From the NCBI RefSeq assembly GCF_001654855.1, contig NZ_LXEN01000155.1, forward strand, positions 18,341 to 82,340: 64,000 nt of DNA, in the 5' to 3' direction. Of the stretch, positions 1 to 9,623 are shown piece after piece. The position numbers and the translations under genes were made by a program. The first letter of the stretch is position 1, and every line of letters begins with the position of its first letter. A model generated the notes under the pieces. That model was not told the origin of the DNA, ran no database searches, and saw only the letters and a program-made list of their open reading frames with translations. This stretch comes from Proteus myxofaciens ATCC 19692 (GTDB lineage Bacteria > Pseudomonadota > Gammaproteobacteria > Enterobacterales > Enterobacteriaceae).

Positions 1-1
1 A

Positions 2-271
2 CCTTTTGGGCTTCTACATGGCGGTGCTTCCGTCGTATTAGCAGAATCATTAGGTTCTATTGCGGGTTATTTATGTACAGAAGGTGAACAAAAAGTCGTC
101 GGTTTAGAGATCAATGCTAATCATATTCGCGCTGCCAAATCAGGCGTGGTAAGAGGTGTATGTAAACCAGTACATTTAGGACGCACTCATCAAGTATGGA
201 ATATCGAAATCTTTGATGATGCTGAACGTCAAATTTGTATAGCAAGATTAACGACAGCAATAATTGCTTAA
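2..271 (+). CDS. menI: 1,4-dihydroxy-2-naphthoyl-CoA hydrolase, 3' part (MenI/YdiI-like)
   Basis: The window opens inside a gene; 89 codons remain before TAA at 269-271, open in frame 2 from the first base. The peptide contains a hot-dog thioesterase signature ([16 protein letters not shown] near its start) followed by [14 protein letters not shown] and an ARLTTAI ending, as in MenI/YdiI. MenI releases CoA from DHNA-CoA in menaquinone synthesis. In E. coli menI also lies just upstream of the suf cluster, which agrees with the neighbour here. The 5' end and promoter are outside the window. Family call is firm; the exact substrate is taken from synteny. Confidence 0.85.
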   Translation, partial: PFGLLHGGASVVLAESLGSIAGYLCTEGEQKVVGLEINANHIRAAKSGVVRGVCKPVHLGRTHQVWNIEIFDDAERQICIARLTTAIIA

Positions 272-299
272 ATTTTAATAGATTTAATCGCAATATTTA

Positions 300-340
300 A
301 CGCACAAAGTAAAACAACACCTTTGTGCGTTTTCGTTTTT
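300..340 (+). terminator. Rho-independent terminator of menI
   Basis: ACGCACAAAG (300-309) pairs with CTTTGTGCGT (321-330), followed by a T-rich tail. It ends menI transcription before the Fur-like site. Confidence 0.85.
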
Positions 341-387
341 AAAATAAAACTAAAAGAGTAGATTACGCTTTATTTACATTTTATTTT

Positions 388-402
388 TAATGATAATCAT
401 TA
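388..402. promoter_or_regulatory. Fur-like operator (perfect 7-1-7 palindrome)
   Basis: TAATGAT-A-ATCATTA is a perfect inverted repeat and matches the core of the 19-bp Fur consensus. It lies 35 bp before the lipoprotein start at 437, where an operator overlapping the promoter is expected. Iron repression of that lipoprotein is inferred from this. Confidence 0.6.
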
Positions 403-436
403 CTCCTACAATAAAGCTAGAATAAGACTCAAATTG

Positions 437-1075
437 ATGACTTTTAAATTTAAAACAGCAATTATTTTACTGGGTAGTTTGCTTCTTACTTCGTGTGATA
501 ATAACACATCATCTGATAACGCAAACAAAACCCAAGATTATCCTAAGCAGTCTATGATGGGGTTTAATATTGCGTATCCCACTTCATTTCTAATGAATCG
601 TGAAGAGACTGAAAGTTATTTTGAATTGTTACCTGATAATGTCCAGGACATTACAACAGAAATGATTGTATATAAATCAAAGCCTGTTTGTAATTTATCT
701 GAGGTAAGGTTGGTTTATTTTAAAATGAACCCCATAATGTCTTATGACATAGATGCAGGTGCAAAAGGTATTATTGATAATATTGCGGCCCTCGGTGGTA
801 TGAATAAAATAAACTCTTCAATAAAACCATTAACAATTTCAGATTATCCAGGACGATATATTCTTTTCGAAGGTAAAATAGCGAATGAGAATGTCAGTTA
901 TCAAGGCGTCTTGATTGCCGACACAGAGATAAAACGAGTATGGCAACTGCAATTTATAAGATCAATGAATAGTAGTTCAGACGAGAAAAAATTTAATCAA
1001 TCTATTGAATGTACTAATAAATTTATTGATACCATCAGTATTGATAAAGAAAAAATAGAGCACACAATCCAATAA
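437..1075 (+). CDS. Predicted lipoprotein of unknown function
   Basis: 212 residues. The N-terminus is a lipoprotein signal peptide: basic MTFKFK, a hydrophobic stretch, then lipobox LLTSC with Cys about residue 20, followed by an Asn/Asp/Ser-rich linker. The body (FNIAYPTSFLMN onward) looks like a soluble periplasmic domain; I do not recognise a family, though the size and plan recall DcrB-type lipoproteins. ATG 437 is preferred over TTG 434 because TTG is rarer; no strong Shine-Dalgarno is visible for either. It is a single gene with a Fur-like palindrome just upstream and its own terminator. An iron-responsive envelope role is inference only. Confidence 0.7.
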   Translation: MTFKFKTAIILLGSLLLTSCDNNTSSDNANKTQDYPKQSMMGFNIAYPTSFLMNREETESYFELLPDNVQDITTEMIVYKSKPVCNLSEVRLVYFKMNPIMSYDIDAGAKGIIDNIAALGGMNKINSSIKPLTISDYPGRYILFEGKIANENVSYQGVLIADTEIKRVWQLQFIRSMNSSSDEKKFNQSIECTNKFIDTISIDKEKIEHTIQ

Positions 1076-1116
1076 GAGATTATCATAAAATAAGTGATAT
1101 CTTATCTTGTAATTAG

Positions 1117-1153
1117 AAGCATAAAGATAAATAGAGTATTTTTATGCTTTTTA
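1117..1153 (+). terminator. Terminator after the lipoprotein gene
   Basis: AAGCATAAA (1117-1125) and TTTATGCTT (1141-1149) form a stem followed by T residues. Confidence 0.65.
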
Positions 1154-1440
1154 CTCCACATTTTCATCATATAAATATAAGATGTATTTATAGTGCAACT
1201 TATGTGCGGATTGTGCGAATTAAAAATTATTTATAAAAGTTTTATTTTTGCAGTAAAAAAAGTGAAAATCTTTTATTAACAATAAATTAATCTTGTTTTG
1301 TAACAATTTTAGTGCAAAAATAGAACAAAAAATAAACATTTATAGAATATCCATTCAAAAGACATGGTTGAAGTGGTAGGGGTTATCATTACCATTAGTG
1401 TCAGGAAAGATATCTATCTCCTTTCGATATGAGGTCAGCA
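1154..1440. other. AT-rich suf promoter region
   Basis: No gene seen. This region must hold the suf promoter. In E. coli the suf promoter is controlled by Fur, IscR, OxyR and IHF. A possible weak Fur-like element lies at 1382-1396 (reverse complement TGGTAATGATAACCC, 10 of 14 positions of the 7-1-7 model). I could not identify a convincing IscR site by eye. Confidence 0.5.
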
Positions 1441-1809
1441 ATGGCAAATAACGTTGAAACTTTTTCTCTAAACGATACTGCTTGGCAGGGTGTTACGCTG
1501 ACAGATAGTGCAGCAAAACATATTTGTCACTTAGTCGAGAAAAACCCTGAAAGTCAGGGACTTTCCTTAAGTATCAAACCCTCTGGTTGTACCGGTTATG
1601 GCTATGTTATTGAACTTGTTACAGAGCCTGCTGAGGACGATATTGTCTATGAATATAATGGCGCAAAACTTTTTGTATCATTAAAAGCAATGCCGTTCAT
1701 TGATGGTTTGGTTGTTGATTATGTTCGTGAAGGACTTAATCAGATGTTTAAATTTAATAATCCTAAAGCTCAAAATGTCTGCGGATGTGGTGAGAGCTTC
1801 GGGGTATAA
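1441..1809 (+). CDS. sufA: SufA, A-type Fe-S carrier
   Basis: 122 residues, the same length as E. coli SufA when started at ATG 1441. That start has GAGG at 1431-1434 at good spacing, so the in-frame ATG at 1429 is not preferred. The three cluster-ligand cysteines are present: Cys50 in SGCTG and Cys114/Cys116 in VCGCG near the C-terminus. SufA receives Fe-S clusters from SufBC2D and passes them to apoproteins in the cytoplasm. It is the first gene of sufABCDSE, the system used under iron limitation and oxidative stress. Confidence 0.97.
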   Translation: MANNVETFSLNDTAWQGVTLTDSAAKHICHLVEKNPESQGLSLSIKPSGCTGYGYVIELVTEPAEDDIVYEYNGAKLFVSLKAMPFIDGLVVDYVREGLNQMFKFNNPKAQNVCGCGESFGV

Positions 1810-1826
1810 CATAGTGAAGTCAGATT

Positions 1827-3332
1827 ATGTCTCAGAGCAATGTTGAAATTGGTGATGAAGTTCAGGACTGGCTGAGTGATCATCACTATAAAGAAGGTTT
1901 TTATACTGATATTTCAACCGATACCCTAGAAAAAGGGTTAAATGAAACGGTCATTCGTGCAATATCGGCAAAAAGAAATGAGCCAGAGTGGATGCTTGAA
2001 TTCCGACTTGATGCTTTTCGCCATTGGTTGCAAATGGAAGAGCCTCATTGGCTAAAAGCTGAGTATCCATCTCTTGATTATCAAGATTATAGCTATTACT
2101 CAGCACCGTCTTGTGGTTCATGTTGTGCAAATGGCAGCTGTGCTGGTGGTACGAATGAAGCAGTATCCAGCGAAAAACAACAAGAAGCACAAGATTATTT
2201 AACAAAAGAAGTTGAAGATGCATTTAATCAATTAGGTGTGCCTGTAAGAGAAGGGCAATCTGTTGCTGTAGATGCAATTTTTGACTCAGTTTCTGTTTCT
2301 ACAACTTATCGTGAAGAGCTAGCTCAACATGGGATAATTTTCTGTTCATTTAGCGAAGCCATTCAAGAACACCCAGAGTTAGTCCGTCAATATTTAGGCA
2401 CGGTTGTTTCTAGTCATGATAACTACTTTGCAGCATTAAACGCCGCTGTCGCGTCGGATGGAACCTTTGTTTATATTCCTAAAGGTGTTCGTTGTCCTAT
2501 GGAATTATCAACCTATTTCCGTATTAATGCGGCACAAACGGGTCAATTTGAACGGACTATTTTAATCGCAGATGAAGGTAGTTATGTAAGCTATATTGAA
2601 GGATGTTCTGCGCCAGTTCGTGATACCTATCAACTTCATGCGGCCGTTGTGGAAGTCATCATTCATAAAGATGCTGAAGTGAAATATTCAACGGTTCAAA
2701 ACTGGTTTGCCGGTGGCGACAGTGAAGGTGGCATCTTAAACTTCGTGACCAAACGTGCGATTTGTGAAGGGGAAAACGCCAAAATGTCTTGGACTCAGTC
2801 TGAGACCGGCTCTGCGATTACGTGGAAATACCCTAGTGTTATTTTAAAAGGGGATAATTCAACCGCTGAGTTTTTCTCTGTTGCTTTAACAAATGGCAAC
2901 CAACAAGCTGACACGGGAACTAAAATGATCCATATCGGCAAAAATACCAAATCAACCATTATCTCTAAAGGTATTTCTGCGGGTAAAAGTCAAAATAGCT
3001 ATCGTGGTTTAGTGAAAGTCCTTCCTGGGGCGAAAAACGCACGTAATTACACACAATGTGACTCTATGCTAATTGGCACAGAATGTGGCGCGCATACATT
3101 CCCTTATGTTGAAGTGATGAATAATACTGCTCAACTTGAACATGAAGCGACAACGTCACGTATTGGTGAAGATCAACTCTTCTATTGTCGTCAACGTGGA
3201 TTGAGTGAAGATGATGCAATCTCAATGATTGTAAATGGATTTTGTAAAGACGTATTCTCAGAATTACCGCTGGAATTTGCTGTAGAAGCACAAAAATTAT
3301 TAGCAATCAGCTTAGAGCATAGCGTCGGTTAA
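1827..3332 (+). CDS. sufB: SufB, Fe-S scaffold subunit of SufBC2D
   Basis: 501 residues, close to E. coli SufB (495). SufB and SufD share a right-handed beta-helix core; SufB carries the nascent Fe-S cluster. A Cys-rich loop ([15 protein letters not shown], about residues 92-106) and the conserved C-terminal region with [13 protein letters not shown] are visible. The start at 1827 is 17 bp after the sufA stop with only a weak GAAG Shine-Dalgarno, suggesting some translational coupling. Third gene spacing to sufC is 46 bp. The many short minus-strand frames inside it are shadows. Confidence 0.97.
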   Translation: MSQSNVEIGDEVQDWLSDHHYKEGFYTDISTDTLEKGLNETVIRAISAKRNEPEWMLEFRLDAFRHWLQMEEPHWLKAEYPSLDYQDYSYYSAPSCGSCCANGSCAGGTNEAVSSEKQQEAQDYLTKEVEDAFNQLGVPVREGQSVAVDAIFDSVSVSTTYREELAQHGIIFCSFSEAIQEHPELVRQYLGTVVSSHDNYFAALNAAVASDGTFVYIPKGVRCPMELSTYFRINAAQTGQFERTILIADEGSYVSYIEGCSAPVRDTYQLHAAVVEVIIHKDAEVKYSTVQNWFAGGDSEGGILNFVTKRAICEGENAKMSWTQSETGSAITWKYPSVILKGDNSTAEFFSVALTNGNQQADTGTKMIHIGKNTKSTIISKGISAGKSQNSYRGLVKVLPGAKNARNYTQCDSMLIGTECGAHTFPYVEVMNNTAQLEHEATTSRIGEDQLFYCRQRGLSEDDAISMIVNGFCKDVFSELPLEFAVEAQKLLAISLEHSVG

Positions 3333-3378
3333 GTATTAACCAAATTCTGGGTATAAAATACCGAAGGCATATATTATT

Positions 3379-4125
3379 ATGTTAGATATTAAAAATTTAC
3401 ATGTCAGTGTTGAAGGCAATGAGATCCTAAAGGGATTAGATTTGCAAGTAAAAGCCGGTGAAGTTCATGCCATTATGGGCCCTAATGGATCAGGTAAAAG
3501 TACACTTTCTGCTACTTTAGCAGGGCGTGAAGAATATGAAGTTGAAGAAGGTTCTGTCACATTTAAAGATAAAGACTTGCTTGAATTAGAACCAGAAGAA
3601 AGAGCGGGTGAAGGTATCTTTATGGCATTTCAATATCCTGTTGAAATACCCGGAGTCAGTAACCAATTCTTTTTACAATCGTCTGTTAATTCAGTAAGAG
3701 AATACCGAGGTCAAGGCCCATTAGATCGCTTTGATTTTGAAGATTTTATTGAAGATAAAATTGCACTATTAGATATGCCTAAAGATTTGTTAACACGCTC
3801 TGTTAACGTTGGTTTTTCTGGTGGTGAGAAAAAACGTAATGATATCCTACAAATGGCAGCTCTAGAGCCAGAATTATGCATTTTAGATGAAACAGACTCA
3901 GGTCTTGATATCGATGCTTTAAAAATTGTCGCAAATGGTGTGAATAGCCTACGTGATGGCAAACGTGCCTTTATTGTTGTGACACACTATCAGCGTATTC
4001 TTGATTATGTAAAACCTGATTTTGTGCATGTGCTTTATCAGGGGAAAATCATTAAATCAGGTGATTTCTCATTAGCGCAAAAATTGGAGGAACAAGGTTA
4101 TGGCTGGCTTATTGACCCTCAATGA
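3379..4125 (+). CDS. sufC: SufC, ABC-type ATPase of SufBC2D
   Basis: 248 residues, matching E. coli SufC. Walker A is GPNGSGKST (about residues 34-42), the signature region reads NVGFSGGEKKRN, Walker B is LCILDETDSGLD, and the switch His lies in VVTHYQR. SufC hydrolyses ATP to drive conformational change of SufB-SufD during cluster assembly. Its 3' end overlaps sufD by 26 bp, a usual sign of translational coupling. Confidence 0.98.
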   Translation: MLDIKNLHVSVEGNEILKGLDLQVKAGEVHAIMGPNGSGKSTLSATLAGREEYEVEEGSVTFKDKDLLELEPEERAGEGIFMAFQYPVEIPGVSNQFFLQSSVNSVREYRGQGPLDRFDFEDFIEDKIALLDMPKDLLTRSVNVGFSGGEKKRNDILQMAALEPELCILDETDSGLDIDALKIVANGVNSLRDGKRAFIVVTHYQRILDYVKPDFVHVLYQGKIIKSGDFSLAQKLEEQGYGWLIDPQ

Positions 4126-5407
4126 AAAGCGTGAAAAGCAAGAACAAGTAGAAAAACGTAATCAACAAGCACTAGAGATGTTTTCATCTTTATATCAGCA
4201 ACGTAAAGGTGATAATAATCTCAATGCACGTCACCATTGGCAACAAGTTGAGAAAGTCGGTTTTCCTGTTTATCGTCATGAAGATTGGCATTATACGCCA
4301 CTTGAAGAGACATTAAGCCAACACTATCAACAGCTCGCTGCTTTTGATGTACAAGACTTAGTTGAGCAACAAGCCTTAGCATTTGATTGCTATCGTATTG
4401 TCATGGTTAATGGTACGTTTTCACCATCTGAAAGCTCAAAAGATTTTGGCCCTTATCAAGTGACATTGCTTGATAACCAAAGTGAATTACCTGAAGCAAT
4501 TAATGGTGAAATTTTCCTTCATTTAGTAGAAAGCCTAGCACCACAGCCACTGCTTATCTCACTTAAAAAAGGAACTATTGCGGATAAACCTCTGTATATT
4601 CTCAATATCACACAAGGTAATGAAGGTAGTGAAGTTAATAGCGCAAACTACCGTTTCCACCTTGATATCGGTGCGAATACACAAATGCAGGTTATTGAGC
4701 ATTACATCAGTAATAATAACCAGAATCGTCATTTTACTGGTGCTCGATTAACTGCAAATATTGGTGATAACGCATCGTTTAAGCACATCAAATTAAGCTT
4801 TGAAAACGAGATAAGCCAACATTTTGCTCATAATGACATGATGATTGGCCGTGATGCTCGAGTACATAGCTATGCTTTCTTACTGGGTGGTAAATTAAGC
4901 CGTCATCACACAAGTTCTGCATTGAAAGGTGAAAATACTGAACTTTCAATGAACAGTGTAGTTCTGCCAAAAGCAGGAGAAATCGCTGATACAAGAACTT
5001 GGCTTGAACATGGTGAAGCAAATTGCCAAAGTCGCCAATTACATAAAAGTATAGCAATGGATGCAGGTAAAGCTGTTTTCAACGGTATGATTACTGTAAT
5101 GCCTAATGCATTAAAAACAGATGGTCAAATGACCAATAACAATCTGTTATTAGGTGAAAAAGCGCAAATCGATACAAAGCCACAGCTTGAAATTTATGCT
5201 GATGATGTAAAATGTAGCCATGGTGCGACAGTGGGTTGTATTGACGAAGAACAGCTATTTTATCTTCGCTCTCGTGGTATTCCACTCAATGCTGCGCGTA
5301 AGATGATCATTCATGCTTTTGCTGCTGAATTAACTGAATCAATAGAAAATAGTGTGATTAGAAAGCACGTTCTAGATAGGATTAATCAGCGCTTACTTGA
5401 GGTATAA
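4100..5407 (+). CDS. sufD: SufD, SufBC2D subunit
   Basis: 435 residues; begins MAGL as in E. coli SufD, with GGAGG at 4086-4090 inside the sufC end serving as ribosome binding site. It is a SufB paralogue needed for iron entry into the scaffold. The C-terminal motif [23 protein letters not shown], typical of SufD, is present in pieces around residues 370-395. It starts inside sufC and its stop is just before sufS, so the operon is tightly packed. Confidence 0.97.
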   Translation: MAGLLTLNEKREKQEQVEKRNQQALEMFSSLYQQRKGDNNLNARHHWQQVEKVGFPVYRHEDWHYTPLEETLSQHYQQLAAFDVQDLVEQQALAFDCYRIVMVNGTFSPSESSKDFGPYQVTLLDNQSELPEAINGEIFLHLVESLAPQPLLISLKKGTIADKPLYILNITQGNEGSEVNSANYRFHLDIGANTQMQVIEHYISNNNQNRHFTGARLTANIGDNASFKHIKLSFENEISQHFAHNDMMIGRDARVHSYAFLLGGKLSRHHTSSALKGENTELSMNSVVLPKAGEIADTRTWLEHGEANCQSRQLHKSIAMDAGKAVFNGMITVMPNALKTDGQMTNNNLLLGEKAQIDTKPQLEIYADDVKCSHGATVGCIDEEQLFYLRSRGIPLNAARKMIIHAFAAELTESIENSVIRKHVLDRINQRLLEV

Positions 5408-5417
5408 AACAGGCAAT

Positions 5418-6656
5418 ATGATGCATTTCATTGAAAAAGCACGGGAAGACTTTCCTATCTTGTCTCAACAAGTGAAAGAAAAACCACTGGTGTATCTTGA
5501 TAGTGCAGCAAGTGCTCAAAAACCCGCCAGCGTCATTGAACATGAAAAACATTTTGCCTTAACACAATATGCCGCGGTTCACCGCGGCATTCACACATTA
5601 AGTGCAAATGCGACAACGTTAGTTGAAAATGTTCGTAAAAAAGCGGCTACGTTTTTAGGTGCGACAAGCGAAGAAGAAATTATCTTTGTAAAAGGAACAA
5701 CGGAAGGTATTAACCTCGTCGCAAATACTTATAGTCAACGTTTTCTTAATGATGGTGATAATATCATCATTACTGAAATGGAACATCATGCCAATATCGT
5801 TCCTTGGTATATGTTAGCGAAACAGTATGGTTTTAATGTTCGTGTTATTCCTTTATTAGCTGATGGTCGTTTAGACTTCACTAAATTGCCAGAACTTATT
5901 GATGAGCGTACTAAATTATTGAGTATCACACATCAATCTAATGTACTGGGTACAGTTAATCCTATCGCCGATATTATTCGTGATGTTCGCCAATATTCAG
6001 CGCAAAAAGGTGGTGAAATACATATTTTGGTTGATGGTGCACAAAGTGCTATGCATCAATCTATCAATGTATCGCAATTAGATTGTGACTTTTTCGTTTG
6101 CAGTGGACATAAACTTTATGGTCCTACTGGTATTGGCCTGTTATTTGGTAAAAAAGCGATTCTTGATGAATTACCACCTTGGGAAGGTGGCGGTGCCATG
6201 ATAAAACATGTCCATATTAATGGGGATATCACTTACGCTGATGCACCATGGCGTTTTGAAGCGGGAACACCTAATATTATCGGAATGATAGGATTAGGTG
6301 CTGCTTTAGATTACTTGAATGAATTAGGCATGGAACATATTGCTCAATATGAAAATAGCCTAATGCAATACGCACAAGAACAGTTAGCCCAAGTAAAATC
6401 CCTAACCCTTTACGGTAACGATGAACGCCAAGGTGTGATAGCATTCAACTTAGGTAAGCATCATGCTTATGATGTAGGTGCATTTCTTGATAACTATGGT
6501 GTTGCTATTCGCACAGGGCATCACTGTGCTATGCCTATCATGGATTATTATCAAGTTCCTGCTATGTGTCGAGCTTCACTTGGATTGTATAATAACAAAG
6601 AAGATATCGATGCTTTAGTCAATGCGCTATTACGCATCGAAATGTTATTAGGATAA
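5418..6656 (+). CDS. sufS: SufS, group II cysteine desulfurase
   Basis: About 412 residues. PLP-dependent enzyme that takes sulfur from L-cysteine and hands it to SufE. The PLP lysine sits in [10 protein letters not shown] and the catalytic cysteine in RTGHHCAMP near the C-terminus. Two adjacent ATGs (5418 and 5421) follow AGG at 5411-5413; the upstream TTG at 5397 would overlap sufD and is less likely. N-terminus [14 protein letters not shown] aligns with the start of E. coli SufS. Confidence 0.96.
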   Translation: MMHFIEKAREDFPILSQQVKEKPLVYLDSAASAQKPASVIEHEKHFALTQYAAVHRGIHTLSANATTLVENVRKKAATFLGATSEEEIIFVKGTTEGINLVANTYSQRFLNDGDNIIITEMEHHANIVPWYMLAKQYGFNVRVIPLLADGRLDFTKLPELIDERTKLLSITHQSNVLGTVNPIADIIRDVRQYSAQKGGEIHILVDGAQSAMHQSINVSQLDCDFFVCSGHKLYGPTGIGLLFGKKAILDELPPWEGGGAMIKHVHINGDITYADAPWRFEAGTPNIIGMIGLGAALDYLNELGMEHIAQYENSLMQYAQEQLAQVKSLTLYGNDERQGVIAFNLGKHHAYDVGAFLDNYGVAIRTGHHCAMPIMDYYQVPAMCRASLGLYNNKEDIDALVNALLRIEMLLG

Positions 6657-6677
6657 ACAAAATAAAGAGGTTATTTC

Positions 6678-7106
6678 ATGGCAGTTGCTAATTTGCCAGA
6701 TGAAGCAAAGTTATTACGTAATTTTTCGCGTTGTCAGGATTGGGAACAGCGGTATCTTTATATGATGGAGCTTGGTGAGCGTTTACCGCCAATGACGGAT
6801 GAAGAACACACATCATCAAACTTTATTGAAGGTTGCCAAAGCCAAGTATGGATAGCGGTTGAACTTAATGAAAATAAACAGCTTATTCTTGCCGGCGATA
6901 GTGACGCAGGGATAGTGAAAGGACTAGTCGCATTAGTGATTATCTTATTTCAAGGAAAAACAGTAGAGCAAGCATTAACAACAGATATTAAGCACTACTT
7001 CTCATCATTGGCGCTTGAAAGTCATCTTACGCCATCACGAACGCAAGGTTTGCATGCGATGGTAACCACGCTTCTTAAACGTATTTCCGCCTTTGCTGGC
7101 GCGTAA
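6678..7106 (+). CDS. sufE: SufE, sulfur acceptor
   Basis: 142 residues versus 138 in E. coli. The acceptor cysteine is Cys53 in EGCQSQVW, and the C-terminal motif LTPSRTQGL is conserved. SufE takes persulfide from SufS and delivers it to SufB. A clear AGAGG (6665-6669) precedes the ATG. Last gene of the suf operon; no obvious strong terminator was found directly after it. Confidence 0.97.
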   Translation: MAVANLPDEAKLLRNFSRCQDWEQRYLYMMELGERLPPMTDEEHTSSNFIEGCQSQVWIAVELNENKQLILAGDSDAGIVKGLVALVIILFQGKTVEQALTTDIKHYFSSLALESHLTPSRTQGLHAMVTTLLKRISAFAGA

Positions 7107-7148
7107 ATATTACCTAATCTCGTATTAATGTTCTAAACTGACTGATTA

Positions 7149-7161
7149 TATGATAATCATA
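7149..7161. promoter_or_regulatory. Fur-like palindrome upstream of ldtE
   Basis: TATGAT-A-ATCATA is a perfect 6-1-6 inverted repeat with the Fur core GATAATC, 60 bp before the ldtE start. Match to the 19-bp consensus is about 13 of 19. Could also be a chance AT-rich palindrome. Confidence 0.4.
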
Positions 7162-7222
7162 ATAAAGACAGTATTATCATTGTAATAGTCAGTTTACTTT
7201 ATTTATCACAACGGGATCGACA

Positions 7223-8137
7223 ATGAATAAATGGTTAACCCTATTGGGAGTATCGCTGTTAGGGATGAGCAGCCACTTATCTTACGCAAATGATTATGCA
7301 TTGCCGATAGATGGTGAGCGTATTATTGGTGAAAATGTTTCATATATAGTTCCTGATGATAAACGTTCATTGGAAACTATTGCTGCTGAATATCAGGTAG
7401 GACTTCTTAATATGATGGAAGCAAATCCTGATATTGACCCACTTCTTCCTGAAGCGGGAAAAACGCTAGAAATTCCTCTCCAAATGATTTTACCTGAGAC
7501 AGTGCACCAAGGTATTGTCATTAATCTCGCTGAATTACGACTTTATTATTATCCTAAAGAAGGCGGTATGGTTAGCGTATATCCTATTGGTATTGGTCAG
7601 TTAGGGCGAGAAACGCCTGAAATGGTGACTTCAATATCACAGTTAATTAAAGACCCAACATGGACACCGACAACCAATATTCGTAAAAACTACGCGGCTA
7701 AAGGCATTACATTGCCAGCAGTGGTGCCAGCAGGTCCTGATAACCCAATGGGAGCCTATGCGTTAAGGCTTGCACACAGCCGTGGTGAATACCTTATTCA
7801 CGGTACTAATGCAGATTTTGGTATTGGGTTAAGAGTCAGCTCTGGTTGTATTCGTTTGCGTCCTAATGATATTGAGACTTTATTTAATATTGTCCCTAAA
7901 GGAACACGAGTACAAGTGATCAATCGACCGATTAAATTTACAGAAGTGGCTGGGCGACAATTTATTGAAGTGCATCAGCCATTATCACGTAATGAAAATG
8001 ACGATCCACAAACAATGCCATTAACGTTTACAAAGCAATTTAATCAATGGTATGAAAGCGGTAGGGTGGATAAAAATAAAGTTGATGCTGAAATTACTCG
8101 TCGTTCAGGCATTCCGGTTGATGTAACTGCTGATTGA
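7223..8137 (+). CDS. ldtE: L,D-transpeptidase, YnhG/LdtE type
   Basis: 304 residues. A signal peptide (cleavage likely after SYA, about residue 22), a LysM-like segment at about 40-90, then a YkuD domain. The catalytic residues are visible: His193 in LIHGTN and Cys209 in SSGCIRLR. Such periplasmic enzymes make 3-3 peptidoglycan crosslinks or attach Braun lipoprotein to diaminopimelate. In E. coli ldtE lies between sufE and lpp, the same order as here. Which reaction it performs cannot be decided from sequence alone; the E. coli orthologue makes 3-3 crosslinks. Confidence 0.93.
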   Translation: MNKWLTLLGVSLLGMSSHLSYANDYALPIDGERIIGENVSYIVPDDKRSLETIAAEYQVGLLNMMEANPDIDPLLPEAGKTLEIPLQMILPETVHQGIVINLAELRLYYYPKEGGMVSVYPIGIGQLGRETPEMVTSISQLIKDPTWTPTTNIRKNYAAKGITLPAVVPAGPDNPMGAYALRLAHSRGEYLIHGTNADFGIGLRVSSGCIRLRPNDIETLFNIVPKGTRVQVINRPIKFTEVAGRQFIEVHQPLSRNENDDPQTMPLTFTKQFNQWYESGRVDKNKVDAEITRRSGIPVDVTAD

Positions 8138-8167
8138 TTACTAAAGTTTTATCTCTAATTATAAAAT

Positions 8168-8189
8168 AGGCGCTATTGCGCCTTTTTTC
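8168..8189 (+). terminator. Terminator of ldtE
   Basis: AGGCGC (8168-8173), loop TATT, GCGCCT (8178-8183), then a run of T. Confidence 0.85.
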
Positions 8190-8302
8190 TTATTTATATA
8201 AAAAAAACCTATTAAGATAAAAGACGTATTTTGACATAAAAACATTGTTCTCATTTTTATTATTGATAGAACACATTTTACAAATAAGAGTGGAAAGTAT
8301 TT

Positions 8303-9022
8303 ATGAAAAATGTAAGTGACATTCCAACTTGTCGTCCTATTCAAAATATTAACAATGTTAAAAATAATAATAGCACATTGGCTAACATGATAGCCTCAGT
8401 GAAGAATAGTATAAAAACTTTTTTCGTTGGAAGTGAAATGCGCAAGCGTGAAAATATACATAAAATATGCGCAGAGTTTATTACACGGATATCAACAACT
8501 AAAATCTATAACGAAGCAGAAATATTAGACGAAAATAAACTTAATGCTAACGCTAAAATCAGCGCTAGAGTTACACATAAAATACTTTCTAAAAATATCA
8601 ATAAACTATTTAATTTGATTAAAAAAGAAATGTTAAATCAAAATGATAAGTCTTTATCGCCTATTGATGGTCATGCTGATCAGTCGGTTAATATAATGTT
8701 GGCAGCATTATATCGGGCTTACGAAAAAACAGAACCGTCTATGAGTAATAATATAGGATCTACAAATAATGCTGTATTAAAATCGCAAATAGAAGAAATT
8801 ATTACTGAAAATTTTACAATTAAAAAAATGTCTGTTTCCAATCAGCAAAATGATTTTGAAAAGATAGATAAAGAAAACGTAATGCCTCTTCTAAAAAAAA
8901 TAAGCCAGAAGTATGAGAAAGAGCTTGAAGAATTAACGCAGAACGCTACCAATAAAATTGACTATATATTAGAAAAAAATCGAATCCTAATAGAAAATTT
9001 AAAAAAATATAATATGGATTGA
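8303..9022 (+). CDS. Unrecognised 239-aa protein
   Basis: I do not recognise this protein. It is Lys/Asn/Ile-rich, has no signal peptide or membrane segment, and begins MKNVSDIPTCRPIQ with GGAAAG upstream. Residues 1-60 are Asn/Ser-rich and probably disordered; the middle looks helical; the last 50 residues (QKYEKELEELTQ onward) have heptad-like spacing suggesting a coiled coil. Codon use is even more AT-rich than the neighbours. It lies convergent to lpp with a perfect hairpin between them and is absent from this position in E. coli. A secreted effector-like or phage-derived origin is possible but unsupported. Confidence 0.7.
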   Translation: MKNVSDIPTCRPIQNINNVKNNNSTLANMIASVKNSIKTFFVGSEMRKRENIHKICAEFITRISTTKIYNEAEILDENKLNANAKISARVTHKILSKNINKLFNLIKKEMLNQNDKSLSPIDGHADQSVNIMLAALYRAYEKTEPSMSNNIGSTNNAVLKSQIEEIITENFTIKKMSVSNQQNDFEKIDKENVMPLLKKISQKYEKELEELTQNATNKIDYILEKNRILIENLKKYNMD

Positions 9023-9032
9023 TACTGAAAAC

Positions 9033-9064
9033 CAAAGTCCCAATCTGTATAGACTGGGACTTTG
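9033..9064. terminator. Bidirectional terminator between the orphan gene and lpp
   Basis: CAAAGTCCCA (9033-9042) pairs perfectly with TGGGACTTTG (9055-9064). It sits 55 bp beyond the lpp stop and 10 bp beyond the convergent gene. Confidence 0.75.
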
Positions 9065-9118
9065 TTATTAATACTAGCTTAAAGCTAATTTATTTAGCTT
9101 ACTGGCTAAGTTGCTATC

Positions 9119-9358
9119 TTACTTTTTGTAAGTTTTAACTTGGTTATCTAAACGCTGGTTTGCGCGAGTAGCTTCATCGTAAGCAGATTTAGCTTCTGAA
9201 CGCGCAGATTGAACATCGCTACTTAGTTGTTGTACTTGAGTATTCAGACGGTTTACGTCAGAAGAGATTTGATCTAGTTGTGCATTATTGTTGCTAGAAC
9301 AACCTGCTAGTAAACCAGAAGCCAGAATTACTGCACCTAATACGATTTTTGCTTTCAT
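9119..9358 (-). CDS. lpp: Braun (murein) lipoprotein Lpp
   Basis: 79 residues from ATG at 9358 (GAGG just upstream in the minus strand). The longer frame back to 9400 adds 14 residues that do not belong to the family. Signal peptide ends at lipobox LLAGC; the mature part is a heptad-repeat helix that trimerises; the C-terminus TYKK provides the Lys that L,D-transpeptidases link to peptidoglycan. One of the most abundant envelope proteins. Its proximity to ldtE is conserved with E. coli. Confidence 0.97.
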   Translation of the reverse strand: MKAKIVLGAVILASGLLAGCSSNNNAQLDQISSDVNRLNTQVQQLSSDVQSARSEAKSAYDEATRANQRLDNQVKTYKK

Positions 9359-9438
9359 AGTGACAACCTCTATTTTTATGATTAAAAGAACAAGTAGCAT
9401 TTTTTGAAGCTATTAGCCTATTAAGTATGGCACAGATA

Positions 9439-9549
9439 TCACAAATTGTTGGATTTATTTAAGTCTGTTGCCTTACTTCTCTTTCGAACAATAGAAAAAA
9501 TAACACCTAATACGCAAATAATCAGCACAAAAAATGCGAGCAAATTCAC
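9439..9549 (-). CDS. Possible small membrane protein (36 aa)
   Basis: A GTG-started frame of 36 codons encodes one hydrophobic segment (LLAFFVLIICVLGVIF) followed by a basic stretch (VRKRSK) and a polar tail, the usual plan of a small single-span protein. No clear Shine-Dalgarno precedes it, and it lies in the lpp promoter region on the same strand. It could equally be a decayed gene end or chance. Confidence 0.25.
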   Translation of the reverse strand: MNLLAFFVLIICVLGVIFSIVRKRSKATDLNKSNNL

Positions 9550-9623
9550 AAAAGATTTTTATTCGTAAAAGTCTGATAGAAAAACATTTTATTTCTTGTT
9601 TTCTATTTTAACAATATAGACTC

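Noticed and set aside
8159..8344. 61-codon minus-strand frame
   Set aside because: Overlaps the ldtE terminator and the start of the next gene; no family features.
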